Source: Owenweeksia sp.
GTDB taxonomy: Bacteria; Bacteroidota; Bacteroidia; Flavobacteriales; Schleiferiaceae
Length of the DNA: 64,000 bases
Direction: 5' to 3'
Assembly: GCA_028285465.1 (NCBI GenBank)
Contig: JANQPD010000065.1
Location: forward strand, 1 to 64,000
The notes beneath the pieces are model-generated. The model saw only the letters and a list, made by a program, of their open reading frames with translations, did no database searches and was not told the origin of the DNA. The position numbers were made by a program, and so were the translations under genes. The stretch's first letter is position 1. Each line of letters begins with the position of its first letter. Below, in pieces: positions 17,435 through 26,771 of this stretch.

Positions 17435-17623
17435 GCTTGTCGCATTTTTACAATTTCAGTTCCGTCTACTGCTGTACCTATGCACCGAACCAAAAGCAGA
17501 AGAATGAGATACAGCAGACATACAATAGCGCTTGTACCCGTATTGAGCCTTATAACCTGCCTCTACCCTGCCAGAACGATAACACAAACAGAAAATACAT
17601 CCCCCGATCAAAACAGCACTACC

Positions 17624-17992
17624 ATGAAGAGTTTCGTTTCCATTTTCGAGATCCCCGCCACAGATATAAGCAGGGCCGTCGGGTTCTATGAAGCAATACT
17701 AAATGTGCACATCGAAAGAATGGATTTTCCGGGCATGGAAATGGGCTTGTTTCCTTATGAAGAACAAATGGTAACGGGAGTAATCTTAAAAGGGGAAGGA
17801 TACGAACCCTCTGCCAAGGGGATAACCCTATACCTGAATGGTGGAGAGAACCTGCAGGTCATTCTGGATAAAGTGGAGCAACATGGTGGGAAAATCCTGG
17901 TGCCCAAAACCCCACATGCGGATGAAAGCGGGTTTTTTGCCCTGTTTCTCGATTCGGAGGGCAACAAAATGGGCTTGCACTCTCCAAACTAA
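17624..17992 (+). CDS. VOC family protein
   Basis: The VOC core runs from MKSFVSIFEIPATDI to FALFLDSEGNKMGLHS, with the characteristic DxxRAVxFYE, YLNGGENLQVILDKV and SEGNxxGLHS blocks. The start at 17624 gives a normal 122-residue family member. Upstream in frame, an ATG at 17504 would add a hydrophobic segment with a possible lipobox (LSLITC), so an exported lipoprotein form is an alternative. The function is probably resistance to or detoxification of a small molecule. Confidence 0.8.
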   Translation: MKSFVSIFEIPATDISRAVGFYEAILNVHIERMDFPGMEMGLFPYEEQMVTGVILKGEGYEPSAKGITLYLNGGENLQVILDKVEQHGGKILVPKTPHADESGFFALFLDSEGNKMGLHSPN

Positions 17993-18169
17993 GCGGGAAA
18001 ACAAGCATACCTCAAGCTATAAAAGCAGAAGCGGTTCGGTGTGCGCTTGCACCACCTTTGTGTTTAAATGAGTACCTTGTCAATTTGATGGCATACCCCA
18101 CTCTACCGCTGCTGCCCATACATAAGACCGTAGCGCTAGGTTATTCTTATTTGATTTTGTTTAACCCAC

Positions 18170-18655
18170 ATGCACCTGTCCCTTCCCAAAGTTTACGACC
18201 CCTATTGCATCACCCCGGCTGATTTGACCAGGAAAAAACTAGCCCTGTTGGAATTAAAAGACGGGGATGTTTTATATGACCTGGGTTGTGGCAATGCGCA
18301 CGCCTTGATCGATGCGTTTGCTTTTGCCCGGGTAAAGGGGATAGGGTACGAAATTGTGCCGGAGGCCATAGAAGATGCAAAGGACAATATTGCAAAAGCC
18401 GGGCTTACCGGGAAAATAGAGGTCAGGACCCGGGATTTTTACGATGCGCCCTTCTCTGATGCTACTGCCATTGTAGTGTACTTATCTAGAAGTGTGCTCG
18501 GTGCCTTATCTTTAAAATTCGAAAAAGAACTTAAGGCAGGAACGAGAATAGTAACCCATCAGTTTGACATTCCGGGTTGGGCTGCCGAAAAAGAAATTGA
18601 TTTTGTACTTACAAGTGGTGCCACAGAAAGAATATTCCTTTATCGCAAAGAATAG
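18170..18655 (+). CDS. Class I SAM-dependent methyltransferase
   Basis: The 161 residues contain the motif I glycine loop (VLYDLGCGNAHALI) and an acidic motif II position (GIGYEIVPEAI), followed by EVRTRDFYDAPFSDATAIVVY, the motif III-IV region. The short size and lack of a target domain fit a small-molecule or protein methyltransferase of the Methyltransf_31/DOT1-like type (LPKVYDPYCITP before the loop resembles those). Substrate not known. Confidence 0.8.
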   Translation: MHLSLPKVYDPYCITPADLTRKKLALLELKDGDVLYDLGCGNAHALIDAFAFARVKGIGYEIVPEAIEDAKDNIAKAGLTGKIEVRTRDFYDAPFSDATAIVVYLSRSVLGALSLKFEKELKAGTRIVTHQFDIPGWAAEKEIDFVLTSGATERIFLYRKE

Positions 18656-18698
18656 GCATCCCGGAACGCCAAATACAAACCGCTAAACAAAGTAAGAC

Positions 18699-19061
18699 AT
18701 GCACCCTCCTAAAAACAAAGCTGTTCAGGATTTCCTGGACTCCCTCAGCGCCATTGATCCCGAAAAGTTTGAGGTCCTGGCCGCCTGCCGCAACATCATC
18801 CTGGATACCTTTTCAAAAGCGGATGAAAAAATCATGTATGGCGGCCTTGTTTTTTTTTCCAATGGTGAAATGTTCAGCGGCTTGTTTGCAAACAAGCAGC
18901 ACATTACCCTCGAGTTCTCCGACGGCTCCCGCATGGAAGACCCTGGTGGCCGGCTGGAAGGCAAAGGAAAATACCGCAGGCATGTAAAACTGAAGCAGCA
19001 AACGGACCTTTCAGCAAAACAAGTGGCCTTTTTTGTTGCACAGCAATACGAGCTGATGTGA
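18699..19061 (+). CDS. DUF1801 family protein
   Basis: The 120-residue protein has the DUF1801 layout: FLDSLSAIDPEKFEVLAACRN at the start, then KIMYGGLVFFSNGEMFSGLFANKQHITLEF, split by a glycine turn, and RRHVKLKQQTDLSAKQVAFFV at the end. Members are small cytoplasmic proteins (YdhG/YjhQ-like), some linked to iron or stress, without a firmly known biochemical role. It follows the methyltransferase by 43 bases and might share its transcript. A second DUF1801 gene lies at 23091-23468. Confidence 0.82.
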   Translation: MHPPKNKAVQDFLDSLSAIDPEKFEVLAACRNIILDTFSKADEKIMYGGLVFFSNGEMFSGLFANKQHITLEFSDGSRMEDPGGRLEGKGKYRRHVKLKQQTDLSAKQVAFFVAQQYELM

Positions 19062-19325
19062 CGACCAACCGCTTACCCCAAAACCGTATCAAATGTCCAA
19101 GCGCCACACCATCCTTGTAAAAACCCGTGCAAGCATTAACCGAAGACGAGTCGCTACCGCAACCAAAATATCCACATCTATTGCCTTATAAATCATCCTT
19201 TTTTATGGTTAGACACTTGTTTATACCGACAATACTCATCTTTGTTGTTTATAAAATTTCTATCGGTATTTTCGTTTGTATACGGAGTTCGTTGACTTAC
19301 AAGATTAAAACCTTATAAACCCGTC
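19062..19325. other. Gene-free stretch
   Basis: A 63-codon ORF (19127-19318) contains a hydrophobic segment but has no start signal or family; I see no other structure apart from an A+T-rich end before the next gene. Confidence 0.35.
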
Positions 19326-19910
19326 ATGAGAAAATTCCTGGTACACCTGGCACTTAGCCTCTGCGCTCTACAACCTACCTTTGGGCAGGCTGATTTTTAT
19401 AAGGAACTTGCTGACTCGGCGTTGACTTTAACGCAACAAGATGTGCAATACGACCCGGCCTATTACCAAATTGACTATCCCAATGGAGATGTCCCTGCTG
19501 GCAGAGGAGTATGCACAGATGTAATTATACGGGCCTACAGAAAATTGGGTATTGACCTGCAAAAAGAAGTACACGAAGACATGCAGGCCCATTTTGATAC
19601 GTACCCTAAAAATTGGGGGCTCACACGCCCGGATAAAAATATCGACCACAGGCGGGTGCCCAATCTGATGACCTTTTTCGCGAGGCACGGTATTGTAAAA
19701 ACAAACTCCCAGAAACCGGAAGATTACCGGGCCGGAGATATTGTGTGTTGGGACCTGGGAGGTGGCATCACCCATATCGGCATGGTAAGCGGAAAAAGGG
19801 TTGTAGGCACTCAACGGCTTTTGATCATACACAACATCGGAGCAGGGCAGATACTGGAGGATTGCCTGTTCCGCTTCAGCATAATCGGGCATTACCGGTA
19901 TAAAAAATAA
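19326..19910 (+). CDS. DUF1287 family exported protein (NlpC/P60-like)
   Basis: A signal peptide (ending TFGQA) is followed by the DUF1287 domain: ALTLTQQDVQYDPAYYQIDYP, GDVPAGRGVCTDVIIRAYRKLGID with the presumed catalytic cysteine, then DHRRVPNLMTFFARHG, DIVCWDLGGGITHIGMVSG with the histidine, and IIHNIGAG. This is the Cys-His arrangement of papain-like NlpC/P60 enzymes (E. coli YijF relatives), so it is probably a periplasmic amidase or peptidase. The length, 194 residues, is normal for the family. Confidence 0.9.
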   Translation: MRKFLVHLALSLCALQPTFGQADFYKELADSALTLTQQDVQYDPAYYQIDYPNGDVPAGRGVCTDVIIRAYRKLGIDLQKEVHEDMQAHFDTYPKNWGLTRPDKNIDHRRVPNLMTFFARHGIVKTNSQKPEDYRAGDIVCWDLGGGITHIGMVSGKRVVGTQRLLIIHNIGAGQILEDCLFRFSIIGHYRYKK

Positions 19911-19975
19911 AACAGAGGTAAAGCAAGCGCATAAGGGTTTACAAAGGCATTCAAACAAAAATTACCCTAATATAT

Positions 19976-20317
19976 ATGAAAAACAACCACATCAATTACG
20001 TTGAATTTAAAGCCAAAGACCTGGAAGCGGTAAAGGCCTTTTACACCCAATCTTTTGGCTGGACTTTTATAGATTACGGCCCTACTTACACCGCATTTTC
20101 AGAAAGTGGTTTGGAAGGCGGTTTTGAAAAAACCGGGGAAGACATCACCAACGGGGCCCTTGTAGTGCTTTACCACAAAGACCTGGAACATATAAAACGC
20201 GCCATTACGGAAGCCAGGGGGCAGATATCCAAAGACATTTTTTCTTTTCCGGGCGGGCGCAGGTTCCATTTTATGGATCCTGCCGGGAATGAACTGGCCG
20301 TTTGGTCGGACCAATAA
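19976..20317 (+). CDS. VOC family protein
   Basis: The 113-residue protein opens INYVEFKAKDLEAVKAFYTQ and has SFGWTFIDYGPTYTAFSESG, LVVLYHKDLEHIKRAI and the closing GRRFHFMDPAGNELAVWSD, all standard for a single VOC module of the glyoxalase/dioxygenase superfamily. The histidine and glutamate positions for metal binding are partly present (HF...NELAVW). The substrate is not known. Third VOC gene of the same-strand array. Confidence 0.88.
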   Translation: MKNNHINYVEFKAKDLEAVKAFYTQSFGWTFIDYGPTYTAFSESGLEGGFEKTGEDITNGALVVLYHKDLEHIKRAITEARGQISKDIFSFPGGRRFHFMDPAGNELAVWSDQ

Positions 20318-20440
20318 ACGCCGGGGTGCTGTACAACCGGTATTTTCAATTGTTTCCCAACGGAATCTATGCCGGTCCGGTGAAAAATGGGGCAACGCCT
20401 TCCAGGCATTCCCCTTTATTTTATCTCTATATTGGCCGCC

Positions 20441-22282
20441 ATGTCTTTCATGAAAAAGCATTGGCCCTATGTGTTTTTGGCGGCAACGGCATTCTTGCTC
20501 TACGCCAACACCTTAACACACGATTACGCCTTAGATGACTACTCCGCAATCGTTGAGAACCGCATTGTAAAAAAAAGAGCGGAAGCCATCCCGGAGATCT
20601 TTGCTACTCCATATAGGGCCGGGTACCGGGCAGCGGCCGGAAACCTGTATCGTCCTTTGCCTTTGAGTATGTTTGCCGTAGAACACCACTATTTCGGCAA
20701 TCAGGCAGCAGGCCACCATGTCGTCAATGTATTGCTTTATGTGCTCCTGGCTGTATTGTTGTTTAGCTTACTGAAGAAATGGCTCGTCCGTCAACACGCC
20801 TTGCTACCCTTTGTCATTGCCTTGTTGTTTGTTTTACACCCCATACATACCGAAGTAGTGGCCAACATCAAGTCAAGGGATGAACTGCTGGCCTTTATCT
20901 TTATGCTGGGCCTTTTCCACGCCTTGCACATTTACCTGTACCGGCAAAAAAAATGGGCCTATGGAGCTGCGTTGCTTTGCTTTGCCCTGGCCCTTTTTTC
21001 CAAAGAAAGTGCGGTCGCCCTTATCGGGGTCATTCCCCTGGTACTGTACTTTTTTTACTATAAACAGGCAAAACCGATCACCTTCCTCACTCTGCCCTTT
21101 ATAGTGCCCCTGGCGGGTTTTCTCCTTGCCCGGCACTATGCTTTGTCGATAGAAACAACGGTAACTTCCCGGGAAGGGAGCTGGCTTATGGCACAATCCC
21201 AGCCCCTTGCACACCTTGCTTCTTCTATTCGCTTCATGGGACTTTACCTTTATAAAATGCTTATCCCTTACCCCCTGGTAAGCGACTACTCCCACCCTCA
21301 ATTTGAACAGCTAAGCTGGGCTTCGTGGCAGGTTTGGTTGTCTTTGCTCTTGTACGCCACAGGGATAGGGTTTGCCTTTAAAGGTTGGAAAACACGCAAA
21401 GTGTGGAGTTTCGCCATTCTTTTCTTTCTTATTACGCATTTCCTGCACAGCAATCTTTTGTTCGTAATAGGCACGGTATTTGGCGAACGCTTGTTGTTTA
21501 CCCCCTCCCTGGGGATCATAATGCTCATGGGGTTGGGCTTCGCGTATTGGTGGGAAAAGGCCGGGCTTACCGGTAACTTTGCGCCAATGAGTGCCCCAAA
21601 GGCCATCGCACCCCTTTTGATGCTGGCCGTATTGTATGCCGGCTTGAGCTTTCGGCGAAATGCGGAATGGAATAACAACCGTACCTTATATGCGGCTGAT
21701 GTAAAGAAACACCCTGACAGCCCCTTGTTGAATTACTGGCATGGATTAGAATTGATCGATTCCCAATGGCTGCAGAAGCTCTCCCCCGAGCAAAAGAAAG
21801 CATCTCTCCTACAGGGCATTGCGGCCTTTGAAAAGGCAACGGCATTAAAGCCCCGTTATGGAGATGCTTTTGCGCAGTTAGGGCTGGCTTACTATAAGTT
21901 AAACCAGTATGAACAAGCCCTCCCCTATTTTGAACAAGCCCTGAGCCTGGGCAAAGGCAGCGCAGAAACACTGAACAATGCAGCGGCCATCTATTTTGCC
22001 CGGGGCAACTTCTCAAAAGCCCGGGATTACTACGCACAGGCCATTCGTATTGATCATTATTACGTAGATGCCATAGGCAACCTGGCCGCTACGTATGGGG
22101 CCCTGGGTGAATTTGAAACCGCCCTGGCCTATTTTGAGCAAGCTTTGCGTCTAAGCCCGGAAAATGCCAGTTATTTGTATTATACCGGCCTTACTTTGAA
22201 CCAGTTGGGCAGAACAGCAGAAGCCCAGCCTTATTTTGAAAAAGCTTTTGCCCTAAACCCTTCTTTACGTCCCAAAGACTAG
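20441..22282 (+). CDS. TMTC-like membrane protein with C-terminal TPRs (probable glycosyltransferase)
   Basis: The start at 20441 (MSFMKKHWPYVF) begins directly with the first membrane helix; an ATG at 20387 would add an unlikely leader. About residues 1-400 hold roughly ten membrane helices, with ALDDYSAI in the first loop and LYRPLPLSMFAV, the acidic and YRPL features of the O-mannosyltransferase TMTC/DUF1736 GT-C family. Residues about 430-610 are four or five TPRs (AFAQLGLAYYKLNQYEQALPYFEQAL and repeats). Such proteins are thought to transfer sugars from a lipid carrier at the periplasmic face. Target proteins cannot be named. Confidence 0.82.
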   Translation: MSFMKKHWPYVFLAATAFLLYANTLTHDYALDDYSAIVENRIVKKRAEAIPEIFATPYRAGYRAAAGNLYRPLPLSMFAVEHHYFGNQAAGHHVVNVLLYVLLAVLLFSLLKKWLVRQHALLPFVIALLFVLHPIHTEVVANIKSRDELLAFIFMLGLFHALHIYLYRQKKWAYGAALLCFALALFSKESAVALIGVIPLVLYFFYYKQAKPITFLTLPFIVPLAGFLLARHYALSIETTVTSREGSWLMAQSQPLAHLASSIRFMGLYLYKMLIPYPLVSDYSHPQFEQLSWASWQVWLSLLLYATGIGFAFKGWKTRKVWSFAILFFLITHFLHSNLLFVIGTVFGERLLFTPSLGIIMLMGLGFAYWWEKAGLTGNFAPMSAPKAIAPLLMLAVLYAGLSFRRNAEWNNNRTLYAADVKKHPDSPLLNYWHGLELIDSQWLQKLSPEQKKASLLQGIAAFEKATALKPRYGDAFAQLGLAYYKLNQYEQALPYFEQALSLGKGSAETLNNAAAIYFARGNFSKARDYYAQAIRIDHYYVDAIGNLAATYGALGEFETALAYFEQALRLSPENASYLYYTGLTLNQLGRTAEAQPYFEKAFALNPSLRPKD

Positions 22283-22343
22283 CAGCACCGATACGGGGGC
22301 AAATAGGTCAAAAAAGGAATACCACAACTTTACTTTCCCATTT

Positions 22344-22901
22344 ATGCAAAAAAATAGGCACGTCCCCATTCTAGAAACCCAAAGGCTCAGGTTACGGCCT
22401 ATCCGGCCTACCGATAAACACGCTCTCTTTAAGTACCGTTCGGATGAACAAACAAACCGTTTCCAGGGATGGCTTCCAAAAAGTGTGGCAGATGTGGTGG
22501 ATTTCATTGCAAAAAACCCGGCCCACTTCAACAAAGCAGAAACCTGGTTCCAATTGATCATCATTGAAAAAGCTTCGGGAGAAATAATCGGGGATGCCGG
22601 TATCCATTTTATGGACGTTGAGAATAAACAATGTGAAATCGGGTGTACCCTGAACAAACATTACCATGCTAAAGGCTTTGCTACGGAAGCGCTTTCTGCC
22701 GTGGTGGACTACTTGTTTAAAACCCTCCATAAACACAGGATAGTAGCCTCTATAGACCCGGAAAACACCTCCTCCCTTAAACTCGTTGAGCGGTTAGGCT
22801 TTAGAAAAGAAGCCCACTTCAAAAAGAGTGTCCGGCTACGCGGCAAATGGGTAGACGATATTGTGTACGCTTTGCTTCGGGATGAATGGGCAGGGAAATA
22901 G
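22344..22901 (+). CDS. GNAT acetyltransferase (RimJ/RimL type)
   Basis: The 185 residues read TQRLRLRPIRPTDKHALFKY, then GEIIGDAGIHFMD, CEIGCTLNKHYHAKGFATEAL (acetyl-CoA loop) and HRIVASIDPENTSSLKLVERLGF, the hallmark of RimL-like N-acetyltransferases with the NxxSxxLxEKLGF block. The likely substrates are protein N-termini or small amines or drugs. Solitary gene; a poor TANNTTTG-like element lies shortly upstream. Confidence 0.92.
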   Translation: MQKNRHVPILETQRLRLRPIRPTDKHALFKYRSDEQTNRFQGWLPKSVADVVDFIAKNPAHFNKAETWFQLIIIEKASGEIIGDAGIHFMDVENKQCEIGCTLNKHYHAKGFATEALSAVVDYLFKTLHKHRIVASIDPENTSSLKLVERLGFRKEAHFKKSVRLRGKWVDDIVYALLRDEWAGK

Positions 22902-23090
22902 CCTGGCATTGAGGGGTCGCGCATCAGCAGCTTAGCCGTAGCTGATAAATACCCGGTTTAATAAAAAAACAAAAGAGGCCATAGAGGTTCACTTCTTTCG
23001 GCCAAACAGACAAGTGTTTTTTTAGAGATACGTACAACTTTACATTACTTTTACACCTTCTGAAACTCTACTCAAAAAGGCTGGAAAAAC

Positions 23091-23468
23091 ATGCAATATG
23101 AAGCTGAAACTCCTGAAGAATACTTAGCCAAAATTGAAAAGGATTGGCGTAAAGAAGTACTGGAAAATATCCGTACGCTCATTACTTCATATGCCCCGGA
23201 ACTCGAGGAAGGCATCCAATACAAAATGTTGTGCTACGGGGATAAAAGCCGTAAATTGTTTCACCTGAATGCCCAGAAGGCATACGTTAGCCTCTATGTG
23301 GGGAATATAGACAAGATTGAGCATGCCCGGGATCTTTTAAAGGGATTGGATGTAGGAAAAGGATGCATCCGGGTAAAAAAAAGACCTGACCTTGGACAAA
23401 CGAATTTGGAAGGTTTCATTAAAAAAACCATTGATGTTTGGCGTGCGGGAGGGGACACGGATTGCTAA
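23091..23468 (+). CDS. DUF1801 family protein
   Basis: The 125 residues contain TPEEYLAKIEKDWRKEVLEN, LEEGIQYKMLCYG and KLFHLNAQKAYVSLYVGNI, then CIRVKKRPDL near the end, all DUF1801 features. This is the subgroup with a C-terminal helix annotated as iron chaperone in B. subtilis (YdhG/FraH); that role is only presumed here. Last gene of the same-strand array. Confidence 0.85.
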   Translation: MQYEAETPEEYLAKIEKDWRKEVLENIRTLITSYAPELEEGIQYKMLCYGDKSRKLFHLNAQKAYVSLYVGNIDKIEHARDLLKGLDVGKGCIRVKKRPDLGQTNLEGFIKKTIDVWRAGGDTDC

Positions 23469-23791
23469 AAAAACATCTAAAGAATTCGCACGGGCCAGGG
23501 TACCACTACAGCGTATAGAGAATAGTGGAGTTTCTAACTTTGTTGGTACAAATTAGTTAAGCCTTGTTATTATGAGATGGAATAAGGATTAATTAAACAC
23601 CAATAAAAATGGAACGCAGAGTCTATGACAAAACAAAAGGACATATGGTAAAAACGAAGGTAATTGGCCGTTTCCTGGACATCTACTTAAAGGGTCAGGG
23701 GGCGTTTGTGCCTGCTCAGGACCACTCCCTTGCGTGGTTCCGGTAGGTTTGGCCGCTCTTTGAATTTATGGGCATGTACAAGTTTCAGATG
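23469..23791. other. Intergenic stretch with a possible 45-codon ORF
   Basis: A perfect TANNTTTG element (TAACTTTG, 23535-23542, +) lies 67 bases before an ATG at 23609 that opens a 45-codon ORF (to 23746) beginning MERRVYDK. The opening is reminiscent of transposase N-termini, but nothing else supports this. The convergent dehydrogenase gene ends just beyond. Confidence 0.3.
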
Positions 23792-25768
23792 CTAATACGC
23801 CATCAGGCGTTCTACGTATTCCTCAAGCCTGGCTTTGGCTAAAAAGCCTTGTTCCAGCGCCTCGGCAAAAGGAATAGGGGTATTCTCACTTCCCAGGCGC
23901 AATACCGGGGCATCCAGTGCCTCAAAACAGTTTTCGGTGATCATGGCGGCAATGTCAGAAGCAACGCTTCCGAAAAGGGTATCTTCCGTAAGCACCAACA
24001 CCCGGCCTGTTTTCCGTACACTGGCATACACACTGGCTTCATCCAAAGGGGCCAGGCTCCTCAAATCGATTAGCTCGATATCCTGCCCGGGATGTGCTTC
24101 GCAATATTCCAGGGCCCAGTGTACGCCCATGCCGTACGTAACAATGCTAAGGGCACTGCCCTCCTTTACGCATACGGCCTTGCCCATGGGTGTATGGTAA
24201 TAGCCTTTGGGCACCTCACCCGTAATGCTGCGATACAGTTTTTTATGTTCAAAAAACAACACCGGGTTTGGATCATCCAGGGCGCTTAACAAAAGCCCCT
24301 TCGCGTCGGCCGGAAAGGCAGGGTACAATACTTTAAGCCCCGGGGTATGCGTAAACCAGGCTTCATTGCTTTGTGAGTGAAAGGGTCCGGCTGTCACCCC
24401 GGCACCGGTAGGCATACGCACTACCACATCTGCCTTCTGCCCCCACCGCCAATGGATCTTTGCCAGGTTATTTACGATCTGGTTAAAGCCTTCAGTCACG
24501 AAATCGGCAAACTGCATTTCTACCATGGCTTTATAGCCTTTGATGGAAAGGCCCAAACCGCTGCCTACGATAGCGGCTTCACATAAGGGCGTATTGCGTA
24601 CACGGTGTTTCCCGTAACGCTTGTAAAAACCGTCTGTTACCTTAAAAACACCTCCGTAATCGGCTATGTCCTGGCCCATTAAGATCAGGCGGTCATGACG
24701 CTGCATGGCCTCGTCTAAGCCCTCGGAAATGGCATCTACCATGCGCAAAGTAGTGGTTTCAGTGCCTGCTTCTTCTGCTTTCGTTTCGTTAGGGGCAAAA
24801 AGATCCGTGTACTCGCGGGCCACATCATAGGCCAGGTCTGGCTCCTGCATGGCGGTTTCCAACGCTTCAGCGATCTCCTTCTTTATTTCCTGCGTTATTT
24901 CTTCATTCTGCTCAGGGCTAAGGATGCCTTTGTTGAGCAAAAAAGCCATGAAGTTGTTCACCGGGTCTTTTTTGGCCCATTCTTCCTGCAGGCCTTCGGG
25001 ATAGTACTTGGTGCCACTTGCTTCTTCATGGCCGCGCATGCGGAAAGTTTTACACTCCAATATATAAGGTTCGGGATGTGTGCGGATCTCGCCAGCTATT
25101 TTTTGTACCGCCTGGTACACCTCCAGCAAATTATTGCCGTCTACGCTTTTGCCTTTAATGCCGTAGCCAATGGCCTTGTAAACAAAACTGTCGAAATTGA
25201 ATTGCTCGTTAGAGGGTGTGCTCAGCCCCCACTGGTTGTTCTCTACCAAAAAAATTACCGGCAGCTGCCAAACAGCCGCCACGTTTACCGCCTCGTGGAA
25301 ATCTCCCTCGCTGGCTCCTCCGTCACCTGTTACTACCAGCGTTACCTTCTTTTCTCCCCCCAGCTTACTGGCCAGGGCTATCCCGTCTGCAATACCCATC
25401 TGAGGGCCCAGGTGGGAGATCATCCCCACTATGTGATGCTCCTTACTCCCGAAGTGAAAAGAGCGGTCACGCCCCTTGGTAAAGCCATTGGCCTTTCCCT
25501 GGAACTGCGAAAAAAGACGCTCCAAAGAGATTCCCCTGGTGGTAAACATACCCAGGTTGCGGTGCATGGGTAAAAGGTATTCATCCGGTTCCAAAGCCAG
25601 GGTAGCCCCCACGGAGATCGCTTCCTGGCCATAACCGGAAAACCACTTGCTGATGCGTCCCTGGCGCAAGGCGATCAACATTTTTTCTTCAATAAGCCGG
25701 GGCTTTAATAAAGCCTTGTAAAATTGTATCAGTTGGTCGTTGGTGAATCCCTTCCTGCTAAACTTCAT
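23792..25768 (-). CDS. Fused alpha/beta 2-oxoacid dehydrogenase E1 component
   Basis: The 658-residue protein joins an E1-alpha half (about 1-320) and an E1-beta half (about 345-658). The thiamine diphosphate motif GDGGASEGDFHEAVN...NN is present in the alpha half, along with MHRNLGM and FHFGSKEHHIVG. The beta half starts MVDAISEGLDEAMQRHDR and has ADYGGVFKVTDG and MPTGAGVTAGPFHSQS. It decarboxylates a branched-chain 2-oxoacid or pyruvate and passes the acyl group to a lipoyl E2 subunit. The fusion is usual in this phylum; the substrate cannot be decided. Single gene, with E2 and E3 elsewhere. Confidence 0.93.
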   Translation of the reverse strand: MKFSRKGFTNDQLIQFYKALLKPRLIEEKMLIALRQGRISKWFSGYGQEAISVGATLALEPDEYLLPMHRNLGMFTTRGISLERLFSQFQGKANGFTKGRDRSFHFGSKEHHIVGMISHLGPQMGIADGIALASKLGGEKKVTLVVTGDGGASEGDFHEAVNVAAVWQLPVIFLVENNQWGLSTPSNEQFNFDSFVYKAIGYGIKGKSVDGNNLLEVYQAVQKIAGEIRTHPEPYILECKTFRMRGHEEASGTKYYPEGLQEEWAKKDPVNNFMAFLLNKGILSPEQNEEITQEIKKEIAEALETAMQEPDLAYDVAREYTDLFAPNETKAEEAGTETTTLRMVDAISEGLDEAMQRHDRLILMGQDIADYGGVFKVTDGFYKRYGKHRVRNTPLCEAAIVGSGLGLSIKGYKAMVEMQFADFVTEGFNQIVNNLAKIHWRWGQKADVVVRMPTGAGVTAGPFHSQSNEAWFTHTPGLKVLYPAFPADAKGLLLSALDDPNPVLFFEHKKLYRSITGEVPKGYYHTPMGKAVCVKEGSALSIVTYGMGVHWALEYCEAHPGQDIELIDLRSLAPLDEASVYASVRKTGRVLVLTEDTLFGSVASDIAAMITENCFEALDAPVLRLGSENTPIPFAEALEQGFLAKARLEEYVERLMAY

Positions 25769-25847
25769 GTACTGGTTTTACAAAGGGCGTAAAAATACCA
25801 TAAATCATAACCTGCGGTTAACATAATTAAGATAGTTTCGGCCCCGC

Positions 25848-26771
25848 ATGAAAAAACAAATTCGCCTCATTGTAAATCCTGCCAGTGGGTTGAGAAAAAA
25901 GCGTTTTCTGGAGCAAGAGTTGAGTCCTGTTCTAAAGCACCCCGGCTTTAGCTGTGAGCTTTTTTACACCAAGGGGCCCACGCATGCTACAGACCTGGCG
26001 CAGGAGGCGGTAGACCTGCACTATTATGCCGTGGTAGTTTGTGGAGGAGACGGCACCATAAACGAAGTATTGGCTCCCCTGCTGCACTCTTCTACGGCTC
26101 TGGGTGTTATTCCTTTAGGCAGCGGAAACGGTTTTGCCCGCCATTTAGGCATAAGCATGTTGCCTGCAAAAGCGGCCAAACAGCTTACCCAGGCACAGCC
26201 GGTACACATTGATGCCTGCATGGTAAACAACCTTCCCTTTGTGAACGTAGCAGGCATTGGCCTGGATGCTTTGGTAGCGCACGACTTTTCCATTCAGCCT
26301 GAGCGCGGTTTTTGGGCTTACTTTTCCAGTGTGTTGCGGTTGTGGTTCAAAACATCTAACCGCGTGTATAAGCTGAAGCTGGATGGGAAAAAGTTCAAGG
26401 TAAAAGCGCTTATGGTAAGCTTCGCCAATGGCTCTCAATTCGGGAACAATGCCATGATCGCCCCGGGAGCGCGTATGGATGACGGATTGATGCAGGTATG
26501 CTTTCTGCGCAAGTTCCCTACTTTAAAAGCCCCGGTATTGGCCTGGCAACTTTTTTCCGGTAAGATCATCCGGAGCCGCCATCTGCGGATATTGCCTGCA
26601 CGGGAAGTAAGCGTAAAACGTACGCGCAAAAAAATACACCTTGACGGAGAGCCATTTAAGCTCAGTAAAAAGCTCCGGGTTAAGGTTTTGCCAGCCGCTT
26701 TGAATATCTTAGCCCCGTCACAATATTTTGAAGCGCATGGACCACAACATTCCTTGGATAGACCTGGCTGA
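25848..26771 (+). CDS. Diacylglycerol kinase-like lipid kinase
   Basis: The product begins RLIVNPASGLRKKRFLE and contains VVCGGDGTINEVLAPLL and GVIPLGSGNGFARHLG, the DAGK catalytic signatures with the GGDGT nucleotide loop, followed by the beta-rich C-terminal domain. It should phosphorylate diacylglycerol or another lipid at the inner membrane (YegS/DgkB-type). Its end overlaps the start of the next gene by 35 bases, so the two are probably expressed together. A TAGTTTCG box lies 13 bases upstream. Confidence 0.93.
   Translation: MKKQIRLIVNPASGLRKKRFLEQELSPVLKHPGFSCELFYTKGPTHATDLAQEAVDLHYYAVVVCGGDGTINEVLAPLLHSSTALGVIPLGSGNGFARHLGISMLPAKAAKQLTQAQPVHIDACMVNNLPFVNVAGIGLDALVAHDFSIQPERGFWAYFSSVLRLWFKTSNRVYKLKLDGKKFKVKALMVSFANGSQFGNNAMIAPGARMDDGLMQVCFLRKFPTLKAPVLAWQLFSGKIIRSRHLRILPAREVSVKRTRKKIHLDGEPFKLSKKLRVKVLPAALNILAPSQYFEAHGPQHSLDRPG

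Noticed and set aside
19127-19318. Plus-strand ORF of 63 codons with a hydrophobic segment
   Set aside because: No ribosome site or family, and the hydrophobic part is explained by A+T richness.
23609-23746. 45-codon ORF starting MERRVYDK, like a transposase N-terminus
   Set aside because: Only eight residues are suggestive; no inverted repeats, HTH or catalytic residues follow.
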